Positions 35,941 through 48,280 of a stretch of DNA of 64,000 nucleotides are shown piece after piece; position 1 is the stretch's first letter, and every line of letters starts with the position of its first letter. The stretch is taken from NCBI GenBank assembly GCA_949152435.1, contig OX424573.1, forward strand, positions 36,456,887-36,520,886, read 5' to 3'. This stretch comes from Gastracanthus pulcherrimus (Eukaryota; Arthropoda; Insecta; Hymenoptera; Pteromalidae). The notes below the pieces were generated by a model, which was given only the letters and a program-made list of their open reading frames with translations, ran no database searches and was not told where the DNA came from. The position numbers and the translations under genes are program-made.

Positions 35941-37800
35941 GCAGATGTGCATTATTATTTTCTGTGCACAGGAAAGATGATTTGTTAATATTACAAAGAC
36001 ACTTGATAAACCTTGAAATAACTATTTTTTTGGTAAAATTATATTATAGAAGTATTTTGTTGTTTTGATTTATCTTGACCAAATTAATTAAGAAACTAGT
36101 AAAATTTGGTCATCGTACAAATTTATTAATTTAATATTTTTGTTAAATTAAAATTGAATGAATTAGTATTTGGAAACAACAAAAAAGTATGTAAGTGTTA
36201 CTAATTGTAAAAAACCGATATTTCTAACTTTATACCAAGTGAGTTTGTATCATTTACCAACCATTTTCTCCCGCACAGTGTAACGAATTACAAACTTGTT
36301 GAGTAGTTAATGAATGCAATGAGAGGAAACATTGTTTATGAATAAGTAAAGCATGTTTTAGTAATAAGTTGTTTATAGTAAATGAAGTGTATGTAGTAAC
36401 GCATACACTACATATTACTATAGTTGTACTATATAGAGTACAAGTTTTTTTTATAGTTTTGCACACGCTTAAAACAATTACTTTTCTATTAGTATAAACC
36501 ATCTTTTTACATTTTAATTAATTTTGAACGCATGAATTATTTTTCTTCTAATGAAAAATTACTTAAAAAAAAAGAATACTGAAGGATCCTTTCTCAGAAA
36601 TAGTACGCAATTAATTTTCAACGATTAATGAGTTATTCAGAAATAGTTACATAAAAATAGCCGTGGATCATTCAAGGACTATTTTTATCAATGTTTAACG
36701 AAATATTTTGAAGTCTGAATTCATCAAAGTCAAGTTTATTATATAAGAAGGCATAGGCAAGAGTCGAGGTAAGAGAAATGAGTGTTTTTTTGTAACTATC
36801 AATTCTGCTGCATCTCAAGTATTTTTCGAACCGAGTCGACTAGGTTTATTATACGTAATTGATTTCACAATAAACACGCATTTGAGAACACAATAATGAC
36901 ATATAATTATTTAAAGTATACGTGATTAGAAAAAGGAGAAACATAATTTTACATTCAACGATGATGTTGATCACTTAATTGATTAATGCGAAATGATTAT
37001 ACTGTACAATAAATCTCTCTAAAGTTTATCACGTTATAAACATGAAACATTATAGTAAATAATATATTCAGCGCAACTTTGTAGTTGCAAATTATTATTA
37101 GTATTATAAAAAAAGTATTATGAGATAATTTTTCATGTCATTGCTACATTTTTTTCATTAAATTAGAATTAAATTTTACTATGAAAATATAAGTACAAAA
37201 AGTAAAACAAAATTATTTAGTATTCGTGAAAATCACATTATGTATAAAAATTGATAAATACATAATACTTCAAAGTATTTTAAAGAATAAAATAATTAAT
37301 ATTAAGTGAATAATGATAGAAATTATGTGAATTTTCGATTTATTTTATGTAGTTTTAAATGAACTATTATTAAGATATAGATAATTAACATTTATCTGAA
37401 TGAATTTTTATTTCTACAAATAAGAGACTAAGTCTTTTGCCAAATTTTTCCAAACAAGCCAAGCACATACATCATCGTTTGCGATATTTATGTTGATTTC
37501 CTTTTTAAATCATTATATTCGAATTAATGAATATGAAAATGCTACATGATATTTGATTAATGTATTTTAATACACAGATCAATAAAATGATAGGCTCTTC
37601 TAATGATTATAGGTCAAATACAAAACGATATAGCTCTTGCTTTTTGATATAATCAATTCTATAAATCGTTCGACTTGCATCTATACAGACTTGACCTAAC
37701 AAAGCTTCTAATCAGCGACAAATATCCACAGGCAATTAAACTCCACGCACGTGTAACTTTCATCCTCATCACTATGTAAAAAGAATACGTATTTTCCACC
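35941..37800. other. AT-rich spacer
   Basis: No gene or TE recognised. A small hairpin AGTGTATG/CATACACT lies at about 36387-36410. Confidence 0.45.
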
Positions 37801-38700
37801 TTACATCCTCATACATTCACGCACATGCACACATACACACACACGCATACATGTCAATTTCCGATAACTCGTTACTGCAATGAACCTCGGCTAAGAACAA
37901 AAAAGCGAGGAAGAAAAAACGAAGAAGCTAACGCGAAAAAAGGCAAGAGCGAGAGGAGCGCGCATCCGCATCACGGTTCATTTTAAACAATGCGATCTTT
38001 ATCGCAAATTTTCGCTGCAGCAGCGTGCAAGTAGCATCAGCGGCGGAGGCGGCAACGAAGACGATGACGAAAAAAAGGCGGCTCGAAAAACGACGAAAAA
38101 TACTTTCCAGGTTCAGCCAGAGGGAGAGAGCAAGAGAGAGAGATGCTCTGCGCTAAAAATCGCCAAGTTCCCGGCAAAAAACAAAGGAGAAAAAATTAGA
38201 AGAAGGAGTAAGGAGGAGGAGGAGGTGGAGGATAAGAAGAAGCGAGGCCAGCAAACGAGAGCACGTGCGTCGTGCTTACATTGTAATCCTCTTTTAAAGG
38301 AGAAAGGCGTATCTTCCCTTAATAAGGAACTCCCCGTCCAATGAGAGTCGTTATTAAACGGATTTTTCTTCTCTCGTCCGCTTCTTTCTCTCTCGCACTC
38401 TTGCCGCTGCTGCCCCCGGTCGGTGATATATCGCGCTCGCGCCACGAAGACGCCGCGCGTGTATATAGGGCCCCATAATGCCGTGTCCCTCTCTCTCACT
38501 CTTTCTCTGTCCACTATATACTTTCAGCGGCTAAAAGCAGCCAAGGTCTCCTTCGAAGGATGGAGAGAGGGAGAGCAGATAAACTAAGGGTGATAATTAA
38601 GACGGACGCTGATTCGCCGCGATAGCGGCCCGGTCCTCACGAGTATATATATATGGGACCCCGACCTCTACCTCGAGCGATGTTTACTTGTACGTGTGTG
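37801..38700. other. GC-richer, purine-rich block; candidate regulatory region
   Basis: Rich in GAAGAAG, GAGGAGG and GAGAGA on the plus strand with CpG clusters. The 133-codon minus-strand frame (38113-38514) is low complexity with no domain. No gene called. Confidence 0.3.
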
Positions 38701-38905
38701 TATAGGTATATGGTATTATACGAGTATACTTTACATACATACATATCTTGTGGCATGATAATAGACAGCAAAAATGAGATTCTTTTTAGAAAATTAAGAA
38801 AAGACTATTTGCGGGAAATGTATGCGTATATTCCGTAGTATAGGTAACTTGTTAAAATCGCGAATGTCTAAATTAGAAATTAATCAAATAATATTTATTC
38901 CAGTA

Positions 38906-39410
38906 GTCCTATACGAAACGTGGACTCTGATGACATAGTAGAAAGAAAGTAAATTCAGAGTACTTGAGATTAGAGTCCTGAGAAAGATATTGCGGAGAAA
39001 AATAGATGAGAATAAGGTAAGATACTCGAATGTGGGTCAGTATTTTTAAATTTATCCCAAAATGTGCAAACATTGTTTTTTTCATTCACTCAACCTAGTT
39101 TTATTGACTTCTTTTAGGGTATTTTATTTATTGAGAAAACCAATATTGGTTAGCGATCTCACGTATAGCGTTAAAACAAATGCTATCAACCAACATTTGA
39201 ACACTGACCCGAATCTGATCACCATCTTTTATAGGAATCCAAATGTTACTTGCGGGTACTTGTAGGAACACTAGAGGGCTCAAGATCCTCAGATATCCCG
39301 AGTCGAAGTGGAAGGTCGACATTAAAATTGACTTACAGGAAATATGACTCTATGAGGTTGACTGGATTGAATTGCTCAAAATCGAGAGGAATGGAGACAT
39401 TGTACAGTGA
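38906..39410 (+). pseudogene. Decayed 3' end of a non-LTR retrotransposon reverse-transcriptase ORF
   Basis: Conceptual translation in shifting plus-strand frames recovers, in the correct order, the C-terminal part of a jockey/CR1-type non-LTR ORF2. VLYETWTL (38906-38929) comes first, followed by two stops. Next is KFRVLEIRVLRKIL with RRKIDE (about 38956-39009). After a gap comes RVLVGTLEG (39253-39279), then KWKVDIKIDLQEI (39306-39344) and DWIELLKIER (39360-39389), ending at a stop (39408-39410). These correspond to the familiar YGSETWTL, KLRVFE..VLR.I.G, RVLVG.PEG, W.D.I..DLQE and DW.ELA.DR segments after the RT catalytic core. Several stops, a frameshift and a probable insertion (about 39027-39214) show it is dead. 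The catalytic YxDD region is absent, so the copy is 5'-truncated. Confidence 0.8.
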
Positions 39411-40200
39411 ACAAGGCTATGGACTACGTAACTCCTAACAATCAGTAATGTTGGCTATATATATATGGTGACAAATACTATTGTCGAATATCAAATATCA
39501 AAAACTGTATTCGTCGAATACATTTCTTGAATACCGAGTATCCAAGAAAAGTATCGATCGAATACTTTTATAAGTGGTCTATTTAGCACTTCTCTGCCAT
39601 CTAAGTCATTAGGAAACTTGAATTTTTAATTTTTGGATAGCTATAAATACCAAAAACAAAATAGTATTTTAATTTTAATAATTCAATGTTTCCTTGTATC
39701 TCCATTTCGAATTTCAAATATAGTATTACACTTTCTAAAGTCTCCAAGTTCAGAATATAAGAAAGTATTAATTACGAAATTCAGAAAGTTTATAATTCTG
39801 AAACCTTAAAAAGAAACCATTAATAATAATTAATAAGAAATAATAGGATGTTTAAAAATTAGAAACAAAATTTTGTACTTTTACTCTATTATTTGTTCAA
39901 TTTTACATAATTTGAAGTATTTGATTTTTGGATATACTATCTATATTATTTGCGCCTTCAAAGAGAAGGTTTCGTAACAATAAACATTTTCCTATCATAG
40001 ATTTTGATAAATTTCGAAGTATTGAAGGTTCCTGAGTCAGAAAAATATGTTTTAATTAAATGTATGTCTGTAGGTGTGCGTGTGGATGTATGTAACCCAA
40101 TTTTATTTCGCTAAAATTTTGCAGATATATATTAGGAATGTTTTACTTAAAAATGATTGAATTTTGAAAAATATTCAAATATGATTCAGAACCTCTCTTT
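39411..40200. other. AT-rich spacer
   Basis: Begins just after the retrotransposon relic and may include its degraded 3' UTR. No poly-A tail or target duplication is recognisable. Confidence 0.4.
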
Positions 40201-41400
40201 GGGAGTGGGAAAGCATTATCTAGAGGTATACTAGATAGTAGGCGACACGAACGAACGCAATCCTGAACGTCGAAGACAAATACGAAGGATATCTTACGAA
40301 TTATACACGGAGGGGGAGAGAAGGAAAGTGAAAACAGGTGGAGATGAGAAGCCTAAGAGAGCGTTACATCTACCGCAATCTCTTCTCGTCTCTTTATCTC
40401 TTGCTCGCTCTGTTGTACCCCATCTCCACATACAGATCAACGGAGTTCAAGTACTCGCTCCAACGTTCAACTCCGAATAACGCAGCCACGCCAACTATAA
40501 CGCTAAATCGACTACGGAGAGCAAACACACTACCTCTCTCTTTATCTCCCAGTATAGTAAAATCAAGCTCGGTCCGCACAAACAGGCCAAACACCGCCTC
40601 CCCCGGAAAAATCAAAAGCCAGTCCCCAGCGACCCCTATGATACGCGTCGAACCTGGAGACAGCGCAGCCGCGCTCCCTGGCATCGTTAAGTTTCGTGGA
40701 AGGCGCATAAACGTTCGCCAAAGCCGCATCGGCAGCCGCGCAGCGCCACCGAGCCAGAGAATAAGGAGCCTTCGGGCTGCACGAACTCGCGCACATAAGG
40801 CGCGGCCGTGTGCAGCAGCACGGCGCAACATCTCGCGGTCTAACCCCTCGCGCCCATGTGCAAGAAAGAGCAAGAGCGAGAGAGAGAGAGAGAGGCCACC
40901 CCGTCCTCCTCCTCCTCCTCGTCGTCGTGAGTTTATCCAAGATTTATCGGCCTGCCGTGATAGCGCGGAGGAGCCGCGAGCCGCGCGCTGAAAACGCTGC
41001 AAAACACGGCGTGTTATACACGCCGTGTGCTCCGGATAACGAGGCGCTACCGCCAGCGGAAGAGTGAACGCGAGAGAGAGAGAGAGAGAGGGAGAGTGTA
41101 TTACGTATATATATATATACGTGTGCAGCTGTATGTATATGCATGCGCGAGGTAGGTGAAGGCGGGAGGGAGCTGCGCTCGGGCCGCGGCCGTTATGGAT
41201 GCTCCTGCAGTCGTTTATTAAGGGAATTTATCTTTCGACCCCTCCCATGCTCTCGACTCTGCGGCTCCTGCTGCATTTGCCCCGATATTTGCGCCGAGCT
41301 GCCGGGACGGTGTGTATTTGGGGGGCTTCGAGGGATGTATAACGAGGTGAGTTCATTTTTTTTCGCCTTTTAGAGATATTCGGGGTTTTTAATGCTTGGC
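40201..41400. other. CpG-rich block with the longest open frames in the window; candidate promoter or enhancer
   Basis: A 217-codon plus frame (40338-40991) and a 202-codon minus frame (40394-41002) almost fully overlap. Both contain GA/CT and CTC-rich low complexity and no known domain. Mutual overlap argues that absence of stops reflects composition. GA arrays lie at 40878-40894 and 41071-41090. CAAAACACGGCGTG followed by CACGCCGTGTGC near 41000-41030 forms a GC-rich hairpin (CACGGCGTG with CACGCCGTG). Confidence 0.4.
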
Positions 41401-41820
41401 GCTGATGATGGTCTCGATCGAACAGTATCGTATATAAGAGGTATGGCGAGTAAAGTTGATGCGAGTACTTGTTGGACGAGGTGTCAGATGTAATATTAAA
41501 CGCCGAAAATGTTCGAATTTTATTTGAGAAAAAAATTGTAGAATGAAACGATGAGGACTTAATGGGGTCACCAGGTCTAGACGGTTGAATAATTAAGGAA
41601 TCTATATATATAAAATGACAGGTTCTGACTGACTGACTGATCAACGCCTAGCTAGAAACATTAAACCTAGCGCCTTGAAAGTTGGATGGTATATTGTTTT
41701 AACATTGTAGGTAACAAATAAGAAGGGATTTTACGTAATTCTAACTCTAAGAGGGTAAAATTTACAAATTTTCATTTTTTGAGGGTTAAAGCTGTAAAAT
41801 GTGTTTTCGCGGAATAATTT

Positions 41821-42358
41821 AAAATTTCCCAAGGCCCAATGTATGAGGTATCGGCATTTTTTTATCGGCTTTCAGGTTTTATAATACCAATTTTTAAAAA
41901 GTAATTTCTGGGTTTTTCTCTAATCCACCGCTAAGTGGGAAAATTTTCCAAATTTCGAATCCAAAATGTGATTCTATGGGATTTGAATTTTTGTTCAAAA
42001 TCTCCAACGCCCGATGAGATATCGGTTTTTTTTATCGTTCTATAGGTTTTATAATGCCAATTTCTAGAAAGTAATTTCTGAGTTTTTCCCTAATCCACCG
42101 CCAAGTGGGAAAAATCCTAAATTGGTAAAAAAATGCCAAAATGTTATTCTATGAGATTTGAATTTTAGTTCAAAATCTCCAAGGCCCGATGAGATCTCGA
42201 CTTTTCTTTTATCATTTTATAGGTTTTATAATACAAATTTTTAGAAAGTAATTTCTGGGTATTCCCTAATCCTGCGCTAAGTGGGAAAAATTTTCAATTT
42301 TCAAATCCTAAATTGGTATAAAATGCCACAATGTGATTTTATGGGATTTGAATTATTC
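41821..42358 (+). repeat. Three diverged ~176-187 bp tandem repeats
   Basis: The units start at 41821, 41997 and 42172, each with AAAAT[T/C]TCC.A..GCCC, then GGTTTTATAAT, then AGTAATTTCTG.GT, then CTAATCC..CG.[C/T]AAGTGGGAAAA, ending in TATG[G/A]GATTTGAAT. They are internal to the Helitron/HINE-like element. Confidence 0.9.
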
Positions 42359-42444
42359 AAAAAAATTTTATCGTGCCACCTTCCTTTAAGAAAAACAAAA
42401 AAAATGAGTTCTGAAATATAAGGTTTCACCGTGTATATGCAGAG

Positions 42445-43263
42445 CACGATCATGTAAATAGGTCTGGATACTCCATTGTTGAAGACATTCGAATAGTGTC
42501 ACCCAAGTGAAGCAATAAAACCAATATGGCGTCAAGTTTAGTAAACCAATAGTTATATGTCTACACACGCGCGGCGGAATGTCGAATGTTTTGAACGATT
42601 ATAAATATAAATATAAAATAATTATTGACGAGTACTTAGTGTCTTAAATACTAAATATTTCATATTATTATTCGCACAATACGTATAAACTATCAAAAGT
42701 ATTTCTTTTTAAAATAGTTTATAAAACGATCGCTTTCAAAATAAAATATTTAAAAAATATATATTTATGGATATACATTAATAAATATGTAAATATATAT
42801 AAGTAAATATATTTCTTGCTGTTTTCCAACAATATGTTTAAATTATTAGGAACAAAAGTTAAAATTTTATTTTTTACTTAGTGGATATTTCTTTTTAAAT
42901 CTTATTTAAATAATTTTTAAGTATTATTAAGTATTATCTTATTTAAGTATTTTCAGATCATGTATTATAAAATTATTATAAAATATAAAATTATTTTTTT
43001 ATTATAAAAAAAATATGTACTGTAGCAAGTAAATGATCACATTCATCCTTGTGTTCAGTGAATCGATCAAAATTTTTAAGCGCAAAATGCTTTTCGCAAA
43101 TACAATGATGAATTTTTAATTTTTTCACTCCCACGGCATTTTGCCATTCATTAAAATGCTTATTATCGGTTAGTACCGTAAAGACTGAGATCTTTACTCT
43201 CCGATTTCTATTATAGCCTTCTTCTATAACCTACTTGATAACCTGACTTTATTTAAAAATCAA

Positions 43264-43358
<95 letters not shown>

Positions 43359-43469
43359 CTGTCGCACGCGCATTTGTTTTTATTAGTCATGACGCCATGT
43401 TGTTTTTTGAGCTTCAGATAGGGGACACTTTTTAAAAGCGGAGTGTCCAGACCTGTTTATAAGATCGTG
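42445..43469. mobile_element. 1,025 bp TIR transposon with 8 bp target site duplication, nested in the HINE-like element
   Basis: Both ends are flanked by ATGCAGAG (42437-42444 and 43470-43477), an exact 8 bp duplication. The terminal inverted repeats begin CACGATCATGTAAATAGGTC (left) and CACGATCTTATAAACAGGTC (inverted right). Similarity continues for about 90 bp to ..ATGGCGTCA, at about 75 percent. The interior is AT-rich, contains an AT microsatellite (43268-43352) and has no transposase frame. An 8 bp duplication is typical of hAT and P-type transposases; CA-starting ends are compatible with P-like elements, but I cannot assign the family. Confidence 0.8.
43268..43352. repeat. (AT)n microsatellite
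   Basis: About 42 AT units inside the nested transposon. Confidence 0.97.
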
Positions 43470-43499
43470 ATGCAGAGTAATGCTGATCCACGTCCATAC

Positions 43500-43650
43500 A
43501 CCTACGCACATATATACACACACACGCACGCAAGCACGCACCCACGCACGCAGGCACCCACCCACTCACCCGCACACACACTCACGCACGCACGCACGTA
43601 CGTACGCATGCAGGCACCCACCCACCTACTCACCCACACACACAGACACA
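43500..43650. repeat. Imperfect AC/GCAC-rich microsatellite of the HINE-like element
   Basis: Interleaved CACA, GCACGCAC and CACCCAC repeats. Frames through it on both strands (HTHTH or VCVCV composition) are artefacts. Confidence 0.9.
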
Positions 43651-43970
43651 CACAAATTTTCCATACAGAATCCACACATCCATACAGAAATTTTCTCAAA
43701 ACATTGTATTTTGATTTCTTAAATTTCAAAATATGTTTCTAACATGTTTTTCACAAAACTTTTGTTTACTATCACAAAACTTCCTCTTTGAGGAAGAAAA
43801 ATGTTCTCTTTGCAAATACAGAAGATCATTATCGCTGTCATTTTCAAGCGGACTTACGTAATTTTCCTGCCAAAAATTAAAAAAAAATGTGTTTATTCTT
43901 TAATGCCACAGATGTATGCAAAGGTTCATATACGAGTTCGAGACTCTGAGAGAGAAAGGTATTATAGAGT

Positions 43971-43975
<5 letters not shown>

Positions 43976-44061
<86 letters not shown>
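43976..44061. repeat. (GA)43 microsatellite
   Basis: The longest GA array of the window; uninterrupted. Confidence 0.97.
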
Positions 44062-44064
<3 letters not shown>

Positions 44065-44066
<2 letters not shown>

Positions 44067-44960
44067 AGGAACCACTTGTACCCGCGAGATTCCGATGGGG
44101 CAAGTGTGCAACGATGATTTTTAGATTGCGGTTGAGACGAGCTGATGGCTCGTACACTGTGTGCAATATTGTGGATGAAAGATAAGTAGTCATGTATCGG
44201 AGAATGTCCTTATACGTCATTGAAGTGAGATGTCACTACGATGACAATGAAAATGGAATTAAACTTAATGAGAGTGTGTTTCAGAATTTAATGCAATGAA
44301 GTACAATTTGACTGATTAACATCATTAGAATAATATTTTACTGTAGTGATTTTTAAAAAGAGGTATTTAATTTTATTTTAATCGATCGTTTAGAACATTG
44401 CTTAATTTTAGTTTTTGAAAGTAAATTTTTTTACCATAATACGAAGGCTGATTACATAATAATATTAGCGATATACATAATACTTGTTCAGCATACTTAT
44501 ATTATAGCACGAAGTTTAATAATGTTTCTATAGAAAGGTTACGTAACCTCCTTATTAGAAAGATCGTTTAATTGACGTTATCCTCATTTGTGTACCGTTA
44601 GAGTAAGATGTATATTACATTTTGTATTAGTCGACTTACTAGTATCGGAGTTTATCTACTAAAATATTGCACGGTGTATCATGTAGGTGTTTTGGCATTT
44701 TTAAATTTTAGTTAATTTTTTGGTAAAAAAATAATTATTTATATATATAGCTTTTTATAATAATTTTATATATAACATTTTTTATCAGCAATAAAATATT
44801 AAAACATAAATAATTCTTAGAAAAATATTTTTGTAATTATCAATTTTCTTTGAAACCAGAAGAATTTCATTTCAATAAATTTTTGTTTCTGCAAATATTG
44901 TAAACAACCTACAAAAACTTGTTCCTTAAATTACCTTACCAATGGAAATTAATTTCAAAT
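44065..44960. other. AT-rich spacer
   Basis: No gene or repeat recognised. Confidence 0.45.
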
Positions 44961-45720
44961 ATACAACATCAATCACGGAAGGAGGTTAACCGCAAAATGT
45001 TTACCTTTGTTCTGGCTACTCTTTTTCAAAGACTCGTCTCTCCCCTCTAAATACTCGGTTTTCCTCTATTAGAGAAACGCTGAGAAACATTACAAGTAAA
45101 TGAGTAAAGCATCATCAAACCGAATAAAAATTCTCACGAATTCACCAACCCAAGCAACGATGATGCAAAAAACGCCAATTTTTCATAAAAAGAAAAAAAC
45201 GAAGATGATCACTTTGTTGATCAGGACGCGGCAGTTTTCTATCCCTCGTTCGCTCTATCCCTTTCTCTCCTCTCTGCCGCGTACATTAACCATACTCGCA
45301 TCATAAGCTCTATTCGTGCCCGAGCCTGGAAAGTCGAGAGAAAAAGAGAGGGAGAGAGAGAGAGAGATGCGCTTAAGGAGATTGGTAGAGATGTCGTGCG
45401 GTGCGCAGTTTTTTCATCATTGAACAGGTGTGAGTGTGTGCATGTGTGTTGTATACAGGTATCCATTCACGGTGGTACACACACGTGTGTGTCTGCGCGG
45501 AGAAAAGGAAATATCTGGTTATATGGTCGAAGCGTGAATTCCGCGGCAAAAAGTGATGGGTAAGTTTCCTCTGGCGCTTAACGTTACAACGGACCTTTCG
45601 GAAGATGTAGGTAATTTGTTCTTTTTTTTCTACCGCGGTAGATAGCTGCAAAAAAATGCTTATCGGCTATGAAATTACTTGGGTTAACGAGCGAATGATT
45701 AAGGAGGACGGAGGCGAATT
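44961..45720. other. GC-richer block; candidate regulatory region
   Basis: It has TGTTTACCTTTGTTC near 44998, combining forkhead-like (TGTTTAC) and Sox-like (CTTTGTT) words, plus a GA run at about 45352-45367 and TG/CA repeats near 45430-45490. No supported coding frame. Confidence 0.3.
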
Positions 45721-47640
45721 TTGTGAATTTGCCATGTCGCGCCTATTACAAGGATAGTTGGCGATAAATTTTCTCAAGCTTATAGAAAAAACTTGCAAAA
45801 AACGCTGAAAACTATTTATAAACTCTGTTCAAATATTATTTTGCTTCCTCGAGTTCACAATAATTATGTGGAATTACGCTAAGCTTAATAGTAATTATAA
45901 TCTGCACAAGGTTTACAGAAACAAGAAAAATCATTCTTCGAAGCTCGTGATAACGTGTCTTTTTAAAATTAATTAATTCAATTTTGTTTTGCAATGCATA
46001 TTTCATCCAGGCGTGTGCTCCTCCCACCTTAATCTTATATCCGTGTCGATCTATATGACGAAAAAAAATTGTTCTCACCTCGGAGCTTCCGAAGTTTCCG
46101 CGCACGAAAAATGCTAGACACGTTTCTTAATTAGAAGCGATCCTCGTCTTAAACCTCCGCCTATCCACCTCTTATATATACATGCAGCTCTTGATTTACT
46201 TTCCTCACCTGTTGCATTATGCATATATATTTCAACGCGGATCATCCGTATTCGAGGAATCTCGCACAGTATGAATCCGATTCATGAACCGTACCTAGTC
46301 TGCAAGAAGTGTAAAATAAAATTATTTCTATGAATACGTTTGTGAGGTAAATTATAACCAACTTCGTGGGTAGTGATCTCATTTTATAAATTAATAGAAC
46401 AAAAAATATTCTATAAAGTACACAATATTCCAACAATATTACAAAAGTAAATCCATTAAAAATACATCTTAAACTTTTTTATTGTCTATGAAGTTGCGGA
46501 AAGTGTGGTTGTACTACGCCAATTTAAAGGATTACTATTTCATACGTACGTGTATGAAGTAGAAAGTGATTTGATCCAGTCAGACGTATATTTAGATATC
46601 GAAGGTGTTCAAAACGATATTGGAATAAGTACATTCTAAAAACTTTTCAAACATTCAAGATCATTTCAACATTGAAGACATATCGCATATAGTAAATCGA
46701 TTCATTTCATTATCGTCATTAAAAATGTACTAGAAAAGTAATCTCTTACTCTATTTATAGTGTAGTGTCACTGGTAATCGACCATTTTACTTATAACATC
46801 TACAAAAAGAAATTAAACGTAAACGTGAAAAAGTAAATATAGAGCTTTTTAATAAAACTAATTGATTTTATTATATTGATTTTTCAATTGAATAATATAT
46901 AACGTTTATAATCTTAAGGGGGTGTAAAAGTAAATTTTTATCCTCTCTATCTTATCGACCCGTGAATTCTAAAATTTTATCTATAATTAAAATAGTAAAA
47001 AAAATTATGAAATACTAAGAGGTCATTTCCCTTTATTTTGTAATTATGTACCACTGTGCGAAGTTTCAAGTAAGAATTTTGCGGTTTACATCAATGGCAT
47101 TTGAACGAAATTACGTGATAAAACAGAGATCTACGAAAGGTGATCCGAAAAGAGTGGTAGAATGCTACAAAAGGAAGGGCAATGATGTATTGGTTTTTCA
47201 TAATTCAGTTTATTTATTAATTGTAATCGATTTTTCATACCTCGGTCAAAGATTTGAAGTTAGGAATTTCGGCATGATATTTGAATGGTTTAACACCCTG
47301 TATACAAAAACAACCGCGCTTGACTACTGGGGTCTTTAGCCTTTTACTGAAATTATTATTTTATATATTATGAAGATTGAAATGATTATTAATACATCAA
47401 AATTTTCGCATACGTATGTTCTACTTTCAATATTTTATACATTTATACTTATAAATAATGATTGATTACAGTAAAGTGATTGTACAAAGTCTATTACTTT
47501 GAAAGTAAAAAAGAATATTTTTAATAAAATAGTTTAAAATATAAAATACTAAATTCAATAAGTTTTAATTTACTATAATATAATTAGAAAAATTTAATTC
47601 TTCTAATTCAGTATTGTAAATTTCCAGTTCCAACGTCATC
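45721..47640. other. AT-rich spacer
   Basis: A 97-codon frame (47046-47339) has no recognisable domain. GGGGGTGTAAAAG (about 46918) and an inverted CAGGGTGTTAAAC (47290-47301) could be degenerate ends of a MITE of roughly 385 bp, but the match is short. Confidence 0.35.
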
Positions 47641-48280
47641 ATGGCAACTTCGTTTCCGCTTACACTTGCTCATTCGAAACTAGATCCTCCGATAGAATTA
47701 ATAGTCCAACACACAGCAGTCGCATATATACCCAGCAGCGTGTATCCACCGACTCGCCTTGATTTACGCGCCTTCGGAAATGCGCGTGCTCGCGGAATTC
47801 GAGAATCTTGATAGAAAAGAAATTATTGAGGCAGAGAGAACGATCGCCTCGGCAATTCCGAATGAAATTCGCGCGCGCGAAATTTGTTTTGCTCACTCGG
47901 CGCTCGCTCGCGCATTATCTTCGCCAAATCAGCCTCTACTCTTATTCAAATGAGCCGTGGATGCGGGAGACAAGCGACGACGACTTATACGACAGGCGGG
48001 AAGGACCGGGCAATAAAATAGCCCCGAAAGCGCGGCGTAGGACGAAGGAGGCGCGAGAAAAAATCTCCGAGAGATTAGGCGCGGCCAGTTCATAGAATTA
48101 GCCGGACGACGCGACGTATATATCTCTTGAGTTTCGTGACTCGGGAGAATAGGGAAGGAAAAAAGGAAGAAAGAAGAGCCGGAGAGCGAGAGAGAGAAAG
48201 AGGAGAGTCCGACATCTTTCCGCGTAATTAGCCGCGATTGTCTTTAAAGTTTTAAGACTTAATGCCACTGCGATAAAACG
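47641..48280. other. CpG-rich block; candidate regulatory region
   Basis: CpG-rich, with frames on both strands lacking domains. The right part has GCGTAATTAGCCGCG (homeodomain core, about 48221); GATAAAACGTTTATAG follows just outside at about 48272. Confidence 0.35.

Larger units (their letters stand above)
41601..43796 (+). mobile_element. Helitron/HINE-like element, copy 2, interrupted by a nested DNA transposon
   Basis: It starts after an A with TCTATATATATAAAATGACA and GACTGACTGACTGATCAACG; the 5' TC fits a Helitron left end. Three roughly 176-187 bp direct repeats follow (41821-42358). Then comes an A-rich segment matching copy 1, then the interrupted junction, an AC-rich tract (about 43500-43650), and TTGTATTTTGATTTCT with TTTCTAACATG. 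It closes with a 7 bp stem-loop CTTCCTC-TTT-GAGGAAG (43780-43796). The stem matches copy 1 in position while its sequence differs at bases that keep pairing. No CTRR tail is seen directly after the hairpin, so this may be a Helentron/HINE type or be decayed. No Rep/helicase frame is present, so it is non-autonomous. Confidence 0.6.

Noticed and set aside
40338..40991. 217-codon plus-strand open frame, the longest in the window
   Set aside because: A 202-codon minus-strand frame covers almost the same bases. Both are low complexity with no known domain, and the region is CpG-rich and stop-poor, so coding is not supported.
46917..47301. Possible MITE with AGGGGGTGTAAAAG and inverted CAGGGTGTTAAAC ends
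   Set aside because: The match is only about 10 bases with no target duplication. CACCCTGTATA-like words are frequent in insect DNA.
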